A stretch of DNA of 64,000 bases. Source: [Bacillus] selenitireducens MLS10. GTDB lineage: Bacteria > Bacillota > Bacilli > Bacillales > Salisediminibacteriaceae. The position numbers and the translations under genes are program-made. Location: positions 1,364,001 through 1,428,000 of the forward strand of contig NC_014219.1 of assembly GCF_000093085.1 (NCBI RefSeq), written 5' to 3'. Shown piece by piece: positions 1 to 12,553 of the stretch. The notes beneath the pieces are model-generated. The model was not told the origin of the DNA. It saw nothing but the letters and a program-made list of their open reading frames with translations, and did no database searches. How positions within the stretch are numbered: position 1 is the stretch's first letter; each line of letters starts with the position of its first letter.

Positions 1-107
1 TTCATCTTATTGCGAAAGACAGCCACGCATGGCTAGCAAACGGATATATACAAAGGCAGATAAAGAACAATACATGCGAAGGAGAACAGTGTTTCTCTAC
101 AAGCAAC

Positions 108-524
108 ATGTATACACCGTATAAAGAGATGATCAAAATGATCGATCAGGATGAGGTGGAACGGTGGACGGGCTTATCGTCAGCTGAATGCCAAGCCGTT
201 TATGAAGAGATAGAGTCTGCGAACCGTGCAGGGCACTACTTTCCTCATGATGAGATGAAGGAAAAGAAAATTCAGCAGTTTCGCTCGATCTTGATGATTC
301 CGCTGCTTGAACTTGGTTGTAAGCGGGAGCTGTCACTTCGAATTCTCATTGGAGAAGGGAAGGATCGAGTCTTTGGACAGAGACAACCGACTGCTCATAA
401 AACGTATCAGTCCATATCAATGAAGAGTGGTCAGTCCATACAAAAATCAGGTCGGCTCGTGTTTGATTTTTATTCAGACGACATTTCAGATGCGTTTGAA
501 GTTGATCCGTTGCCAATCGGATAA
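108..524 (+). CDS. Hypothetical protein, 138 aa
   Basis: Open frame of 138 codons just upstream of the rRNA promoters. I do not recognise the family. The product is charged, without a signal peptide or membrane segment, and looks cytoplasmic. The N-terminal part (about residues 10-60) looks helical and the middle contains a hydrophobic 'SILMIPLLELGCKREL' helix. The start is uncertain: a GGAGA sequence lies too far upstream of ATG 108, and the in-frame ATG at 129 is an alternative. It could be a real small gene or chance coding; codon use looks ordinary for this genome. Confidence 0.5.
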   Translation: MYTPYKEMIKMIDQDEVERWTGLSSAECQAVYEEIESANRAGHYFPHDEMKEKKIQQFRSILMIPLLELGCKRELSLRILIGEGKDRVFGQRQPTAHKTYQSISMKSGQSIQKSGRLVFDFYSDDISDAFEVDPLPIG

Positions 525-620
525 TCGCTGCAAACATGATGCAATGAAAGGAGAGGATAATGCCTCTTCTTTTTTTATTTGCGGAAATGAAAAAAAGATT
601 AAAATTTTTATGAAATGATG

Positions 621-649
621 TTGCATCTTTATTTTGAATTTGGTATATT
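621..649 (+). promoter_or_regulatory. rRNA operon promoter P1
   Basis: TTGCAT at 621-626, a 17-base spacer, then TATATT at 644-649: a sigma-A type promoter reading toward the 16S gene. The transcript would begin close to the sequence GTCGCCAAAAC (658-668), which recurs after the second promoter. Confidence 0.6.
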
Positions 650-727
650 ACTACTTGTCGCCAAAACGAGTGGCCGGCTCAGGAAAAGTATCGACGATAT
701 TGACCGAAAAATTATTTTGAAATATTG

Positions 728-757
728 TTGACATGAACTGAGACGAAGTGATATGAT
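728..757 (+). promoter_or_regulatory. rRNA operon promoter P2
   Basis: Perfect TTGACA at 728-733, an 18-base spacer, and TATGAT at 752-757. About 150 bases upstream of the 16S 5' end. Immediately downstream lies GTCGC-CAAAACA-GCGAC, a small hairpin at the predicted start of the transcript. Tandem promoters are usual for Bacillus rRNA operons. Confidence 0.75.
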
Positions 758-786
758 TTAAAAGTCGCCAAAACAGCGACGCAAGA

Positions 787-806
787 TGTTGACCTTTGAA
801 AACTAA
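787..806 (+). promoter_or_regulatory. rRNA leader antitermination-type sequence
   Basis: The motif TGACCTTTGAAAACT in the leader is repeated almost exactly in the 16S-23S spacer (about 2588-2604). Such conserved leader and spacer elements in Firmicute rRNA operons are thought to act in antitermination or RNA processing. The repetition is seen; the role is inferred. Confidence 0.4.
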
Positions 807-911
807 ACAAAAACCAAGCAAAAAAAGTGGGATATATGAATAAGATATCCCGTCAATTAAAATCCAGTGTTTTCATCGATACTGGTATGATGCTAGCGCA
901 TCAAACTCAAC

Positions 912-2481
<1,570 letters not shown>

Positions 2482-2746
2482 AAGGAGACTTGCTGGAAAC
2501 CTCCGGTTTTCAGATAAGCTCAACCTTTTTACTTTTGCCTCTGGTTTTTTGTTTAGTTTTGAAGGGTTAAACACTCTTCAGGTTTTTGTGACCTTTGAAA
2601 ACTGAATAACGAAATGACGAAACATCATGAATCACCGGTGAATCAACTATTTGAAACCTATTCAGATAGAGAGGAACCGAGTGTCTTGAATTCAAACGTT
2701 AAGGTTAAAACGACGCCAAAAGAAAGTCCGTCGCAAGGCGGAAAAT
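2482..2746 (+). other. 16S-23S internal transcribed spacer without tRNA
   Basis: About 265 bases between the two rRNAs. No tRNA-Ile or tRNA-Ala is present, unlike some Bacillus operons. It carries the TGACCTTTGAAAACTGAATA element shared in part with the leader. Apparent reading frames here are not supported. Confidence 0.85.
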
Positions 2747-5682
<2,936 letters not shown>

Positions 5683-5778
5683 GAGTTAAGCGAAGTTTGT
5701 TAACACGAAGGACAGACACGGATTCATGATCCCGTCATATGCGTTATTCAGTTTTGAGTGGTTACACTCAATTTCATA

Positions 5779-5896
<118 letters not shown>

Positions 5897-5908
5897 TAAT
5901 TGTTTTAA

Positions 5909-5984
5909 GGGGCCTTAGCTCAGCTGGGAGAGCGCCTGCTTTGCACGCAGGAGGTCAGCGGTTCGATCCCGCTAGGCTCCACCA
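5909..5984 (+). tRNA. tRNA-Ala (TGC)
   Basis: 76 bases, cloverleaf with anticodon loop TTTGCAC and encoded CCA. First of 15 tRNAs that follow the rRNA operon. Confidence 0.97.
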
Positions 5985-6015
5985 TTTACAAGTTTATCTT
6001 TATGTTTTATAATAT

Positions 6016-6092
6016 GGCGGTGTAGCTCAGCTGGCTAGAGCGTACGGTTCATACCCGTGAGGTCGGGGGTTCGATCCCCTCCGCCGCTACCA
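6016..6092 (+). tRNA. tRNA-Met (CAT), elongator type
   Basis: 77 bases, anticodon loop TTCATAC, encoded CCA. The first acceptor pair is G-U, not the C-A mismatch of an initiator, and it lacks the three G-C pairs typical of the initiator anticodon stem, so it is read as elongator. Confidence 0.93.
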
Positions 6093-6101
6093 TATTTGTT
6101 C

Positions 6102-6194
6102 GGAGGAGTACCCAAGTCTGGCTGAAGGGATCGGTCTTGAAAACCGACAGGGGCTTTACCGCCCGCGGGGGTTCGAATCCCTCCTCCTCCGCCA
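6102..6194 (+). tRNA. tRNA-Ser (TGA)
   Basis: 93 bases with the long variable arm of tRNA-Ser, anticodon loop CTTGAAA, and encoded CCA after a G discriminator. Confidence 0.96.
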
Positions 6195-6209
6195 TTATTT
6201 TTTTAAAAA

Positions 6210-6285
6210 GGTCCCGTGGTGTAGCGGTTAACATGCCTGCCTGTCACGCAGGAGATCGCCGGTTCGATCCCGGTCGGGACCGCCA
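6210..6285 (+). tRNA. tRNA-Asp (GTC)
   Basis: 76 bases, anticodon GTC in loop CTGTCAC, discriminator G, encoded CCA. Confidence 0.96.
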
Positions 6286-6309
6286 TTTTTTCATTAATAG
6301 TAATTCCGT

Positions 6310-6394
6310 GGAGGGGTAGCGAAGTGGCTAAACGCGGCGGACTGTAAATCCGCTCCCTACGGGTTCGGGGGTTCGAATCCCTCCCCCTCCACCA
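6310..6394 (+). tRNA. tRNA-Tyr (GTA)
   Basis: 85 bases with an extended variable arm as in bacterial tRNA-Tyr, anticodon GTA in loop CTGTAAA, encoded CCA. Confidence 0.96.
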
Positions 6395-6408
6395 TTTTTA
6401 TTTCATAC

Positions 6409-6482
6409 AGGGGTATAGTTTAATGGTAAAACGAAGGTCTCCAAAACCTTTGATGCGGGTTCGATTCCTGCTACCCCTGCCA
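6409..6482 (+). tRNA. tRNA-Trp (CCA)
   Basis: 74 bases, acceptor AGGGGTA pairing TACCCCT, anticodon loop CTCCAAA, encoded CCA. It reads UGG; UGA suppression elsewhere is handled by tRNA-Sec, not by this tRNA. Confidence 0.96.
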
Positions 6483-6488
6483 TATTAA

Positions 6489-6565
6489 GGCGGTTGTGGC
6501 GAAGTGGTTAACGCACCGGATTGTGATTCCGGCATTCGTGGGTTCGATTCCCATCAGCCGCCCCA
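6489..6565 (+). tRNA. tRNA-His (GTG)
   Basis: 77 bases including the extra 5' G (position -1) opposite C73 that is diagnostic of tRNA-His; anticodon GTG, encoded CCA. Confidence 0.95.
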
Positions 6566-6588
6566 TGATTTTTTGCTTTTTAATTTAT

Positions 6589-6663
6589 AGGGGTATAGCC
6601 AAGCGGTAAGGCATCGGGTTTTGATCCCGTGTACCGCAGGTTCGAATCCTGCTACCCCTGCCA
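6589..6663 (+). tRNA. tRNA-Gln (TTG)
   Basis: 75 bases, anticodon loop TTTTGAT, acceptor AGGGGTA/TACCCCT, encoded CCA. Confidence 0.95.
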
Positions 6664-6669
6664 TTTTAT

Positions 6670-6744
6670 GCGGGAATAGCTCAGTGGTAGAGCACCACCT
6701 TGCCAAGGTGGGGGTCGCGGGTTCGAATCCCGTTTCCCGCTCCA
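6670..6744 (+). tRNA. tRNA-Gly (GCC)
   Basis: 75 bases, anticodon GCC in loop TTGCCAA, encoded CCA. Confidence 0.96.
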
Positions 6745-6750
6745 GAATAT

Positions 6751-6827
6751 GCGCCCTTAGCTCAGCTGGATAGAGTGTTTGACTACGAATCAAAAGGTCG
6801 GGGGTTCGAATCCCTCAGGGCGCGCCA
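6751..6827 (+). tRNA. tRNA-Arg (ACG)
   Basis: 77 bases, anticodon ACG in loop CTACGAA (A34 would be deaminated to inosine by TadA), encoded CCA. Confidence 0.96.
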
Positions 6828-6828
6828 T

Positions 6829-6902
6829 GCGGGTGTAGTTTAGTGGTAAAACCTCAGCCTTCCAAGCTGATGTCGTGGGTTCGATTCCCATCACCCGCTC
6901 CA
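6829..6902 (+). tRNA. tRNA-Gly (TCC)
   Basis: 74 bases, anticodon TCC in loop CTTCCAA, encoded CCA. Starts one base after tRNA-Arg ends. Confidence 0.96.
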
Positions 6903-6913
6903 TTTTATTGCAG

Positions 6914-6990
<77 letters not shown>

Positions 6991-6999
6991 TAATACTGT

Positions 7000-7074
7000 T
7001 CCACAGTAGCTCAGTGGTAGAGCAATCGGCTGTTAACCGATCGGTCGTAGGTTCGAATCCTACCTGTGGAGCCA
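7000..7074 (+). tRNA. tRNA-Asn (GTT)
   Basis: 75 bases, acceptor TCCACAG/CTGTGGA, anticodon GTT in loop CTGTTAA, encoded CCA. Confidence 0.96.
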
Positions 7075-7095
7075 TATTTCTGTCTTATAAAGAAT

Positions 7096-7170
7096 GGCCC
7101 GTTGGTCAAGTGGTTAAGACACCGCCCTTTCACGGCGGTAACACGGGTTCGAATCCCGTACGGGTCACCA
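7096..7170 (+). tRNA. tRNA-Glu (TTC)
   Basis: 75 bases, anticodon loop CTTTCAC, encoded CCA. Confidence 0.95.
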
Positions 7171-7177
7171 TTCATAA

Positions 7178-7253
7178 GAGCCATTAGCTCAGTTGGTAGA
7201 GCATCTGACTTTTAATCAGAGGGTCGAAGGTTCGAGTCCTTCATGGCTCACCA
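7178..7253 (+). tRNA. tRNA-Lys (TTT)
   Basis: 76 bases, anticodon TTT in loop CTTTTAA, encoded CCA. Last tRNA of the cluster; a terminator follows within 12 bases. Confidence 0.96.
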
Positions 7254-7264
7254 TTTCTCAGTCA

Positions 7265-7298
7265 AACTTCTTCGTTATTTAATGAAGAAGTTTTTTTG
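7265..7298 (+). terminator. Terminator of the rRNA-tRNA operon
   Basis: AACTTCTTC and GAAGAAGTT form a 9-bp stem followed by a run of seven T. It closes the rRNA and tRNA transcription unit. Confidence 0.85.
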
Positions 7299-7397
7299 TT
7301 ATACACGGTTCCCTTAAAGATTAACGATACAAAAAAGGAGATGACCGTTTGGCCATCTCTTTTTAAGAATGTGCTTCATTTGCATTGGCTTGGCAAC

Positions 7398-8270
7398 CTA
7401 CATGCCAGGGACGCCGTGCATATCGTCGATCTCTTCAGCATTGTCAAGAACGTCCTGAGGGATGTTGACAGGCTCAATGTCATTGAACTGTGACATGATC
7501 ATATGCGTCTTTTGTTCTGTCGTAATGTTTTGTCCCATCATATCCATCGCCATAATCATGTTCATCGTACCTTCAGTCTGATAATAAGTGTCTTTGGCAA
7601 TCGTAATCGAATAGTCAAGTTCTTTGAGCTCCATCATGCCAAAGAGCTCATCCATCCCTTCAAGACCTGGAGCATCCGCGTCAAGTCCCTGCAGAGCTTC
7701 CATCAGCTCTTCCATCTGGATATCTTCAGTGATGAGTGTGATGTGATAATAATCTTCATCTTCTTCCAAGGATAGCTCCGTCATATACTGTTCAAGGAAC
7801 TGGAGCTGTTCTTGCGGATTCATTTGCATGTCAGACATGGCAAGTACGTCATCCAAGTATGATTCAGGGAATTTCATCCAGGTTCCCATTGCAGGATCCT
7901 CGACAAAGAGGCCGTCTTCTTCATGGAAATAGGAAAGGTAGCTCATCTCTGTTTCATCAGCATCGTTACCCGCGAGACCGCCCATTTCGCTCAGATCCAT
8001 CACCATTTCCTGCTTAAATGTCATTGGATCAAGTGTGATATCCATGAAGCTCTCAGAATGAATGACCATGGCGTCTTCACTGTCTTCCCCCATGCCCATA
8101 TGCTGCGTCATATTCATTTCAACAGCGTATGATTCCAACTCATGCATCGCTTCCTGTGACTGGTTCACAATCTCTTCGACTGATTCCCCGGATTCGGACT
8201 GATTTCCGCAGGCTGTAAGCAGTGCGGTCAGAGACAGGAAGCCAATACCGGTTATCCTGTGATTTGTCAT
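7398..8270 (-). CDS. Met- and acid-rich lipoprotein, 290 aa
   Basis: A predicted membrane-anchored surface lipoprotein. The N-terminus has a short hydrophobic signal ending in lipobox L-T-A-C with the lipidated cysteine at residue 21, followed by a Ser/Glu-rich linker (about 22-35). The mature part opens with 'EEIVNQSQEAMHELESYAVE', the pattern of Bacillus lipoproteins related to DUF6612 and the LppX/LolA-like fold. The chain is strikingly rich in Met (often paired, for example MIMAMDMMG) and in Asp/Glu. It stands alone, transcribed toward the tRNA cluster; GGGGGAA precedes the start. Function unknown; a ligand- or lipid-carrying shell is one possibility. Confidence 0.85.
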   Translation of the reverse strand: MTNHRITGIGFLSLTALLTACGNQSESGESVEEIVNQSQEAMHELESYAVEMNMTQHMGMGEDSEDAMVIHSESFMDITLDPMTFKQEMVMDLSEMGGLAGNDADETEMSYLSYFHEEDGLFVEDPAMGTWMKFPESYLDDVLAMSDMQMNPQEQLQFLEQYMTELSLEEDEDYYHITLITEDIQMEELMEALQGLDADAPGLEGMDELFGMMELKELDYSITIAKDTYYQTEGTMNMIMAMDMMGQNITTEQKTHMIMSQFNDIEPVNIPQDVLDNAEEIDDMHGVPGM

Positions 8271-8866
8271 TATAATTCCCCCAACAAAAAAAGATTTTCT
8301 TTCTTATGTATTTACGGATAAATTTTAAAAAAGTTCCAATTTAATTTCATTGCAGAGAATCCTCTTGAAGACCGTCGTATTAGGATAACAATAATGCAAG
8401 CGTTTTAATAGTTTTAATACGAAAAAGTATAAAAAGTTTGACTTTTTAGTGAAATCGATAAAATGAGGTTGTTGCTAAGGGGGATTTTTGATATAAATAA
8501 CTTAAGGTATCGCTTTCAATCATTTGTTTCCTGTTATGTTTCGAAAGCGGATCACTTACGTCCTGCTGATTATGTTACGCTAAAGGAGGTATATCCCATA
8601 TCATAACCTGTTAATAATGGAAGCACAACGAATTGAATCAGGAAAGATCGACTTCACAAATGAACGCACATGCAACAAAACCCCACGACATAAACATCAG
8701 GAATGACGTTGCATGACATTCTTGTAACCACATTCGTGAACGATTGAACAATATGAAGTGGCAAGATCCTGTTCAGGGGAAAAACAGGTGATGATGGATG
8801 TGAAGTTGCAGTCAATGGGAGTATCCAGGTATCAGTAAATCCAAAACTGAAAGAGGTGGCTTCAGG
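8271..8866. other. Long intergenic region before fixABCX
   Basis: About 600 bases without a supported gene between two divergently transcribed units. The left part is AT-rich and should hold the lipoprotein promoter. A perfect 8-bp inverted repeat CATGCAAC (8669-8676) and GTTGCATG (8708-8715) lies upstream of fixA. No terminator or riboswitch was recognised. Confidence 0.6.
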
Positions 8867-9697
8867 ATGAACATTCTTGTTTGTATTAAACAAGTTCCTG
8901 ACACGAAGATCATTAAAGTGAATCCAAAGACAAACACGCTCGACCGCTCCAGTGCACCGGCAATTTTGAATCCGTATGATGCACATGCAGTGGAAGAAGC
9001 CGTACGATTGAAAGAAAAGCACGGAGGAAAGGTAATTGTTCTTTCCATGGGACCGCCACAGGCAGCCAACGCCATCCGAAAGTGTGTGGAAATTGGGGCA
9101 GATGAAGGGTACCTGATTTCGGATCGAAAGTTCGCAGGCGCAGACACGCTGGCAACAAGCTACGCCCTCTTTAAAGCCATTGAGAAGCTCGAAAAAGAAC
9201 AGGGTGTTGATCTTGTTCTCTGTGGCAAACACGCGATTGACGGTGACACAGGTCAGGTAGGACCGGGAATTGCAAGACGAATGGGGATCCCGCCGCTGAC
9301 CAATGTTATCAGCATCGAAGAGGCGGATACTGAGAAGAAAAAAATTCAAGTGAACCGAAAGATTGAAGACGGTCATGAAGTCATTGAATCAACGCTTCCG
9401 TGTCTGTTGACTGTGGAAAAAGAGATTAACGAAGTTGCCTATTCACCGCTTCCGAACATGATGCGTGCAGCACGTTACAAACCGACGGTCTGGACCGTTG
9501 AAGATTTGGACGATGTGGATATGAAGCAGCTCGGACTCAAAGGCTCTCCAACCATCGTTGGCCGTATGTGGCCGCCGGAGAAGAGCTCAGGGGCTGAAAT
9601 GGTTGAAGGATCGGCAGAAGACAAGGTGAAGAGAGTGGTTTCCGTACTGCTTGAAAAGCCTGAAATGTTTGCTGCGAAAGGCGGGGAGAAAGCATGA
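8867..9697 (+). CDS. fixA: Electron transfer flavoprotein beta subunit (FixA)
   Basis: EtfB/FixA family, 276 aa, the normal length. It starts 'MNILVCIKQVPDTK', the family N-terminus, and carries the nucleotide-binding signature 'LCGKHAIDGDTGQVGPGIA' (about residues 123-141). With FixB it forms the FAD-containing heterodimer. GAGGTGG lies before the start. First gene of a tight four-gene operon with fixB, fixC and fixX; its last bases overlap the fixB start (ATGA). In characterised FixABCX complexes electrons from NADH are bifurcated to quinone and to ferredoxin or flavodoxin; that role here is inferred from gene content. Annotators may label it etfB. Confidence 0.92.
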   Translation: MNILVCIKQVPDTKIIKVNPKTNTLDRSSAPAILNPYDAHAVEEAVRLKEKHGGKVIVLSMGPPQAANAIRKCVEIGADEGYLISDRKFAGADTLATSYALFKAIEKLEKEQGVDLVLCGKHAIDGDTGQVGPGIARRMGIPPLTNVISIEEADTEKKKIQVNRKIEDGHEVIESTLPCLLTVEKEINEVAYSPLPNMMRAARYKPTVWTVEDLDDVDMKQLGLKGSPTIVGRMWPPEKSSGAEMVEGSAEDKVKRVVSVLLEKPEMFAAKGGEKA

Positions 9698-10728
9698 ATA
9701 TAGAAGAGTACAAAGATGTCTGGGTATTTATCGAACAGCGTGACGGCGAGATTTTTGACGTGGGTCTTGAGCTTCTCGGGGCAGGACGCGAACTTGCAGA
9801 CAAGCTTGAAGTAAATCTGTGTGGCGTGCTTCTCGGCGATGGCATCAAAGACAAGGCTGAAGATTTATACCAGTATGGCGCTGATGTCGTCTATGTTATT
9901 GATAATCCTGTATTAAAGCAATACCGTTCAGAAACGTATATGAAGGCTGTGGGGGATCTTGTTCGTAAATACAAGCCGGAGATTTTTGTTTACGGTGCCA
10001 CATCAAACGGGAAAGACCTCGCAAGTGCTGTAGCAACAGAAGTCATGACTGGTCTGACAGCCGACACGACGATGCTTGATATCGATCTCGAGAAGCGTCT
10101 GTTTGAAGCGAGCCGTCCGGCATTTGGCGGGAACATCATGGCAACGATTCTCTGTAAGAAGCACCGTCCGCAGATGGCGACGGTCCGTCCAAAAGTCATG
10201 AGAAAGCCTGAACCGGATCCATCGAGAAAAGGAAAAGTTATTGAAGAGAAGATACAGATGAAAGAAGATGACCTCCGTACAAAAGTCGTTGAGGTCGTGA
10301 AAGCAGCGAAAAAAGGTGCAAACCTTGAAGAAGCGGAAATCATTGTTGCCGGCGGAAAAGGCATCAAGGATGAGAAGGGCTTCCAGATGGTCAAAGACCT
10401 TGCTGATGCCATGAATGCCACAGTCGGTGCGAGCCGTGACGTGGTTGAAGCCGGCATTATCGGACATGAGTATCAGGTAGGGCAGACCGGATTAACAGTC
10501 ACACCTAAAATCTATATAGCCATTGGAATCTCAGGAGCCGTTCAGCACGTCGTCGGTATGCAGAACTCCGAATTGATTATTGCGATTAATAATGATCCGG
10601 ATGCAACCATCTTCAATGCCGCACATTACGGCATCGTCGGTGACGCCTTTGAAATCGTTCCAATGCTGACTGAAGAATTCAAGAAGGCTCTTGCAGAACA
10701 AGAAAAAGGAGTGACGACGAATGCCTGA
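9694..10728 (+). CDS. fixB: Electron transfer flavoprotein alpha subunit (FixB)
   Basis: EtfA/FixB family, 344 aa. The C-terminal FAD-binding domain shows the conserved segments 'VGASRDVVEAGI', 'VGQTG' and 'AIGISGAVQHVVGM' (about residues 240-295). The N-terminal domain (about 1-190) pairs with FixA. The start overlaps the fixA stop by four bases and the stop overlaps fixC by eight bases, implying translational coupling. Works as heterodimer with FixA, passing electrons to the FixC flavoprotein. Confidence 0.92.
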   Translation: MNIEEYKDVWVFIEQRDGEIFDVGLELLGAGRELADKLEVNLCGVLLGDGIKDKAEDLYQYGADVVYVIDNPVLKQYRSETYMKAVGDLVRKYKPEIFVYGATSNGKDLASAVATEVMTGLTADTTMLDIDLEKRLFEASRPAFGGNIMATILCKKHRPQMATVRPKVMRKPEPDPSRKGKVIEEKIQMKEDDLRTKVVEVVKAAKKGANLEEAEIIVAGGKGIKDEKGFQMVKDLADAMNATVGASRDVVEAGIIGHEYQVGQTGLTVTPKIYIAIGISGAVQHVVGMQNSELIIAINNDPDATIFNAAHYGIVGDAFEIVPMLTEEFKKALAEQEKGVTTNA

Positions 10729-12016
10729 GAAATTTGATCTGATCGTGGTGGGTGCAGGTCCGGCCGGCACGAGTGCGGCCTACACCGCAGCCAAAAATGG
10801 CCTGGATGTTTTGTTGATTGAACGTGGGGAATTTCCTGGTTCGAAGAACGTCATGGGTGGGATCCTCTATCGTAAGCAGATGGAAGATGTGATCCCTGAA
10901 TTCTGGAAAGAAGCACCACTTGAGCGGCCGGTTGTCGAACAGCGTTTTTGGTTCCTCGATAAAGAATCCATGGTAACGACAAGTTACAAAGGACTTGACT
11001 GGGGCAAAGAGCCTTACAACAAGTTTACCGTGCTTCGCTCGAAGTTTGATAAATGGTTCGCGGACAAGGCTGTGGAGCAGGGGGCACTCCTGGTTAATGA
11101 AACAGTCGTTACGGAATGTATCGTTGAGAACGGCAAAGTCGTCGGGGTCCGCACAGACCGTCCTGACGGAGATGTTTATGCAGATGTGGTGATTCTCGCT
11201 GACGGCGTTAACTCACTGCTCGGCAAGCAGCTTGGCTTCCATAACGAGTGGAAACCGAACGAAGTGGCATTGACGGTCATGGAAGTACTGAAGCTCGATA
11301 AAAAGACGGTTAACGAACGCTTCCAGGTAAATGAAAATCAGGGTGTATCCATCGAAATCTTTGGTGAAGCGACCAAAGGGGCTCTCGGAACATCGTTCCT
11401 TTACACGAACAAAGACAGCATTAATATCGGTGTCGGCACGACTCTCTCCGAGATGATCAAACGTAAGATGAAGCCGTATGAGCTTCTTGACGAGCTCAAA
11501 GAACATCCGATGATTGCGCCTTTGATTGAAGGCAGCGAATCACAGGAGTATCTCGCTCACCTCATTCCGGAAGGCGGTTTCGATTCCGTACCGAAATTGG
11601 TCGGGAATGGTGTCATCCTTGTTGGTGATGCTGCACAGTTTGTTAACGCCCTTCACCAGGAAGGCTCGAACCTTGCGATGACGTCCGGTAAGATGGCAGC
11701 AGAAACGGTTATGAAAGCGAAAGAGGTTGGCGACTTCTCCGAGAAGACACTTGATTCATACCGTACTGATATTTACGACAGTTTTATCGGTAAAGATCTG
11801 AAGAAGTACCGTCATGCTGCGCACACGTTCGAAGAAAACCCGCAGTATCTCGGCGAATATGTACCGCTTCTCAATCACGCTATGGGCTCATTCTTTACTG
11901 TCGATGGAACACCGAAGTGGGAAAAACAAAAGAAAATCGCAACGAAAATCACGGCAGGCCGGGGAAAAACCGGACTGGCGAAAGATCTCTATCGCGCATG
12001 GAAGGCGGTGAAATAA
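10721..12016 (+). CDS. fixC: FixC flavoprotein (ETF-quinone oxidoreductase family)
   Basis: FAD-dependent oxidoreductase, 431 aa. The N-terminal Rossmann dinucleotide motif reads 'VVGAGPAGTSAAYTA' (about residues 8-22), and a second FAD contact is 'GNGVILVGDAAQFVNALHQEG' in the C-terminal third, trimmed here to its core GDAAQF. Family: FixC / ETF-QO-like, which reduces quinone at the membrane. It is followed one base later by fixX, which supplies the iron-sulfur domain that in ETF-QO is fused to the same chain. Confidence 0.92.
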   Translation: MPEKFDLIVVGAGPAGTSAAYTAAKNGLDVLLIERGEFPGSKNVMGGILYRKQMEDVIPEFWKEAPLERPVVEQRFWFLDKESMVTTSYKGLDWGKEPYNKFTVLRSKFDKWFADKAVEQGALLVNETVVTECIVENGKVVGVRTDRPDGDVYADVVILADGVNSLLGKQLGFHNEWKPNEVALTVMEVLKLDKKTVNERFQVNENQGVSIEIFGEATKGALGTSFLYTNKDSINIGVGTTLSEMIKRKMKPYELLDELKEHPMIAPLIEGSESQEYLAHLIPEGGFDSVPKLVGNGVILVGDAAQFVNALHQEGSNLAMTSGKMAAETVMKAKEVGDFSEKTLDSYRTDIYDSFIGKDLKKYRHAAHTFEENPQYLGEYVPLLNHAMGSFFTVDGTPKWEKQKKIATKITAGRGKTGLAKDLYRAWKAVK

Positions 12017-12017
12017 T

Positions 12018-12299
12018 ATGGCACAGACTCTTGAAGATAAGCAGTATTTGCTTCGATTTAACTGTGACACACAATCACACCTGATTATTAAAGACCACGA
12101 TGTATGTGCAACATCCTGTCCAGGAAAAGATTGCACGATCTTCTGCCCGGCAGAAGTGTATAAGTGGGAAGGAGACCGGATGTTTGTCGGTTTTGAAGGC
12201 TGTCACGAATGCGGAAGCTGCCGCATCGGCTGTCCTCATGACAACATCGAATGGCATTATCCAAAAGGCGGACACGGCATCGTGTTCCGACTCGCATAA
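12018..12299 (+). CDS. fixX: Ferredoxin-like protein FixX
   Basis: 93-residue ferredoxin of the FixX family. Cysteine-rich segments 'CATSCPGKDCTIFCP' and 'CHECGSCRIGC' indicate iron-sulfur binding, with enough cysteines for at least one 4Fe-4S cluster and possibly two. Last gene of fixABCX, one base after the fixC stop, and followed by a strong terminator. It would shuttle electrons between FixC and the quinone pool. Confidence 0.92.
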   Translation: MAQTLEDKQYLLRFNCDTQSHLIIKDHDVCATSCPGKDCTIFCPAEVYKWEGDRMFVGFEGCHECGSCRIGCPHDNIEWHYPKGGHGIVFRLA

Positions 12300-12314
12300 A
12301 AGTGACAAAAAGGG

Positions 12315-12346
12315 GACCTCGGATGATTGTGATCCGAGGTCTTTTT
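12315..12346 (+). terminator. fixABCX terminator
   Basis: GACCTCGGAT and ATCCGAGGTC form a perfect 10-bp stem with a 7-base loop, followed by TTTTT. Confidence 0.9.
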
Positions 12347-12415
12347 GATGCCGAAAAACGGCATCTGTGTTTGTACGGCAAAGTACTTAGTAAACACTAT
12401 TTCAATGATGTTATC

Positions 12416-12440
12416 TTACAACATAGTGACATTGTTGTAA
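12416..12440 (+). promoter_or_regulatory. Inverted repeat, candidate AlaR operator
   Basis: TTACAACA (12416-12423) and TGTTGTAA (12433-12440) are a perfect 8-bp inverted repeat around a 9-base centre, about 115-125 bases before the Lrp-family gene. Lrp/AsnC regulators commonly bind such sites upstream of their own genes, so self-regulation of alaR-alaT is the natural reading. Inferred. Confidence 0.5.
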
Positions 12441-12553
12441 AGAGGATAGACTTAATCCGGTGAAATGATCGAAAATTTCGATTTTAATGACGAAAGCCGG
12501 TGGAAACAATCAGATTCCTCATGTAAAATGAAACAACAAACAGTAGTAAAGGT

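Noticed and set aside
6554-6793. Minus-strand frames across the tRNA cluster with 'GFEPA' type repeats
   Set aside because: These are translations of the conserved T-arm sequence GGTTCGAATCC on the reverse strand, a known artefact.
8654-9376. Long minus-strand frame opposite the start of fixA
   Set aside because: It lies mostly antisense to a well-supported gene, has no ribosome site and an implausible Cys/Phe-rich composition.
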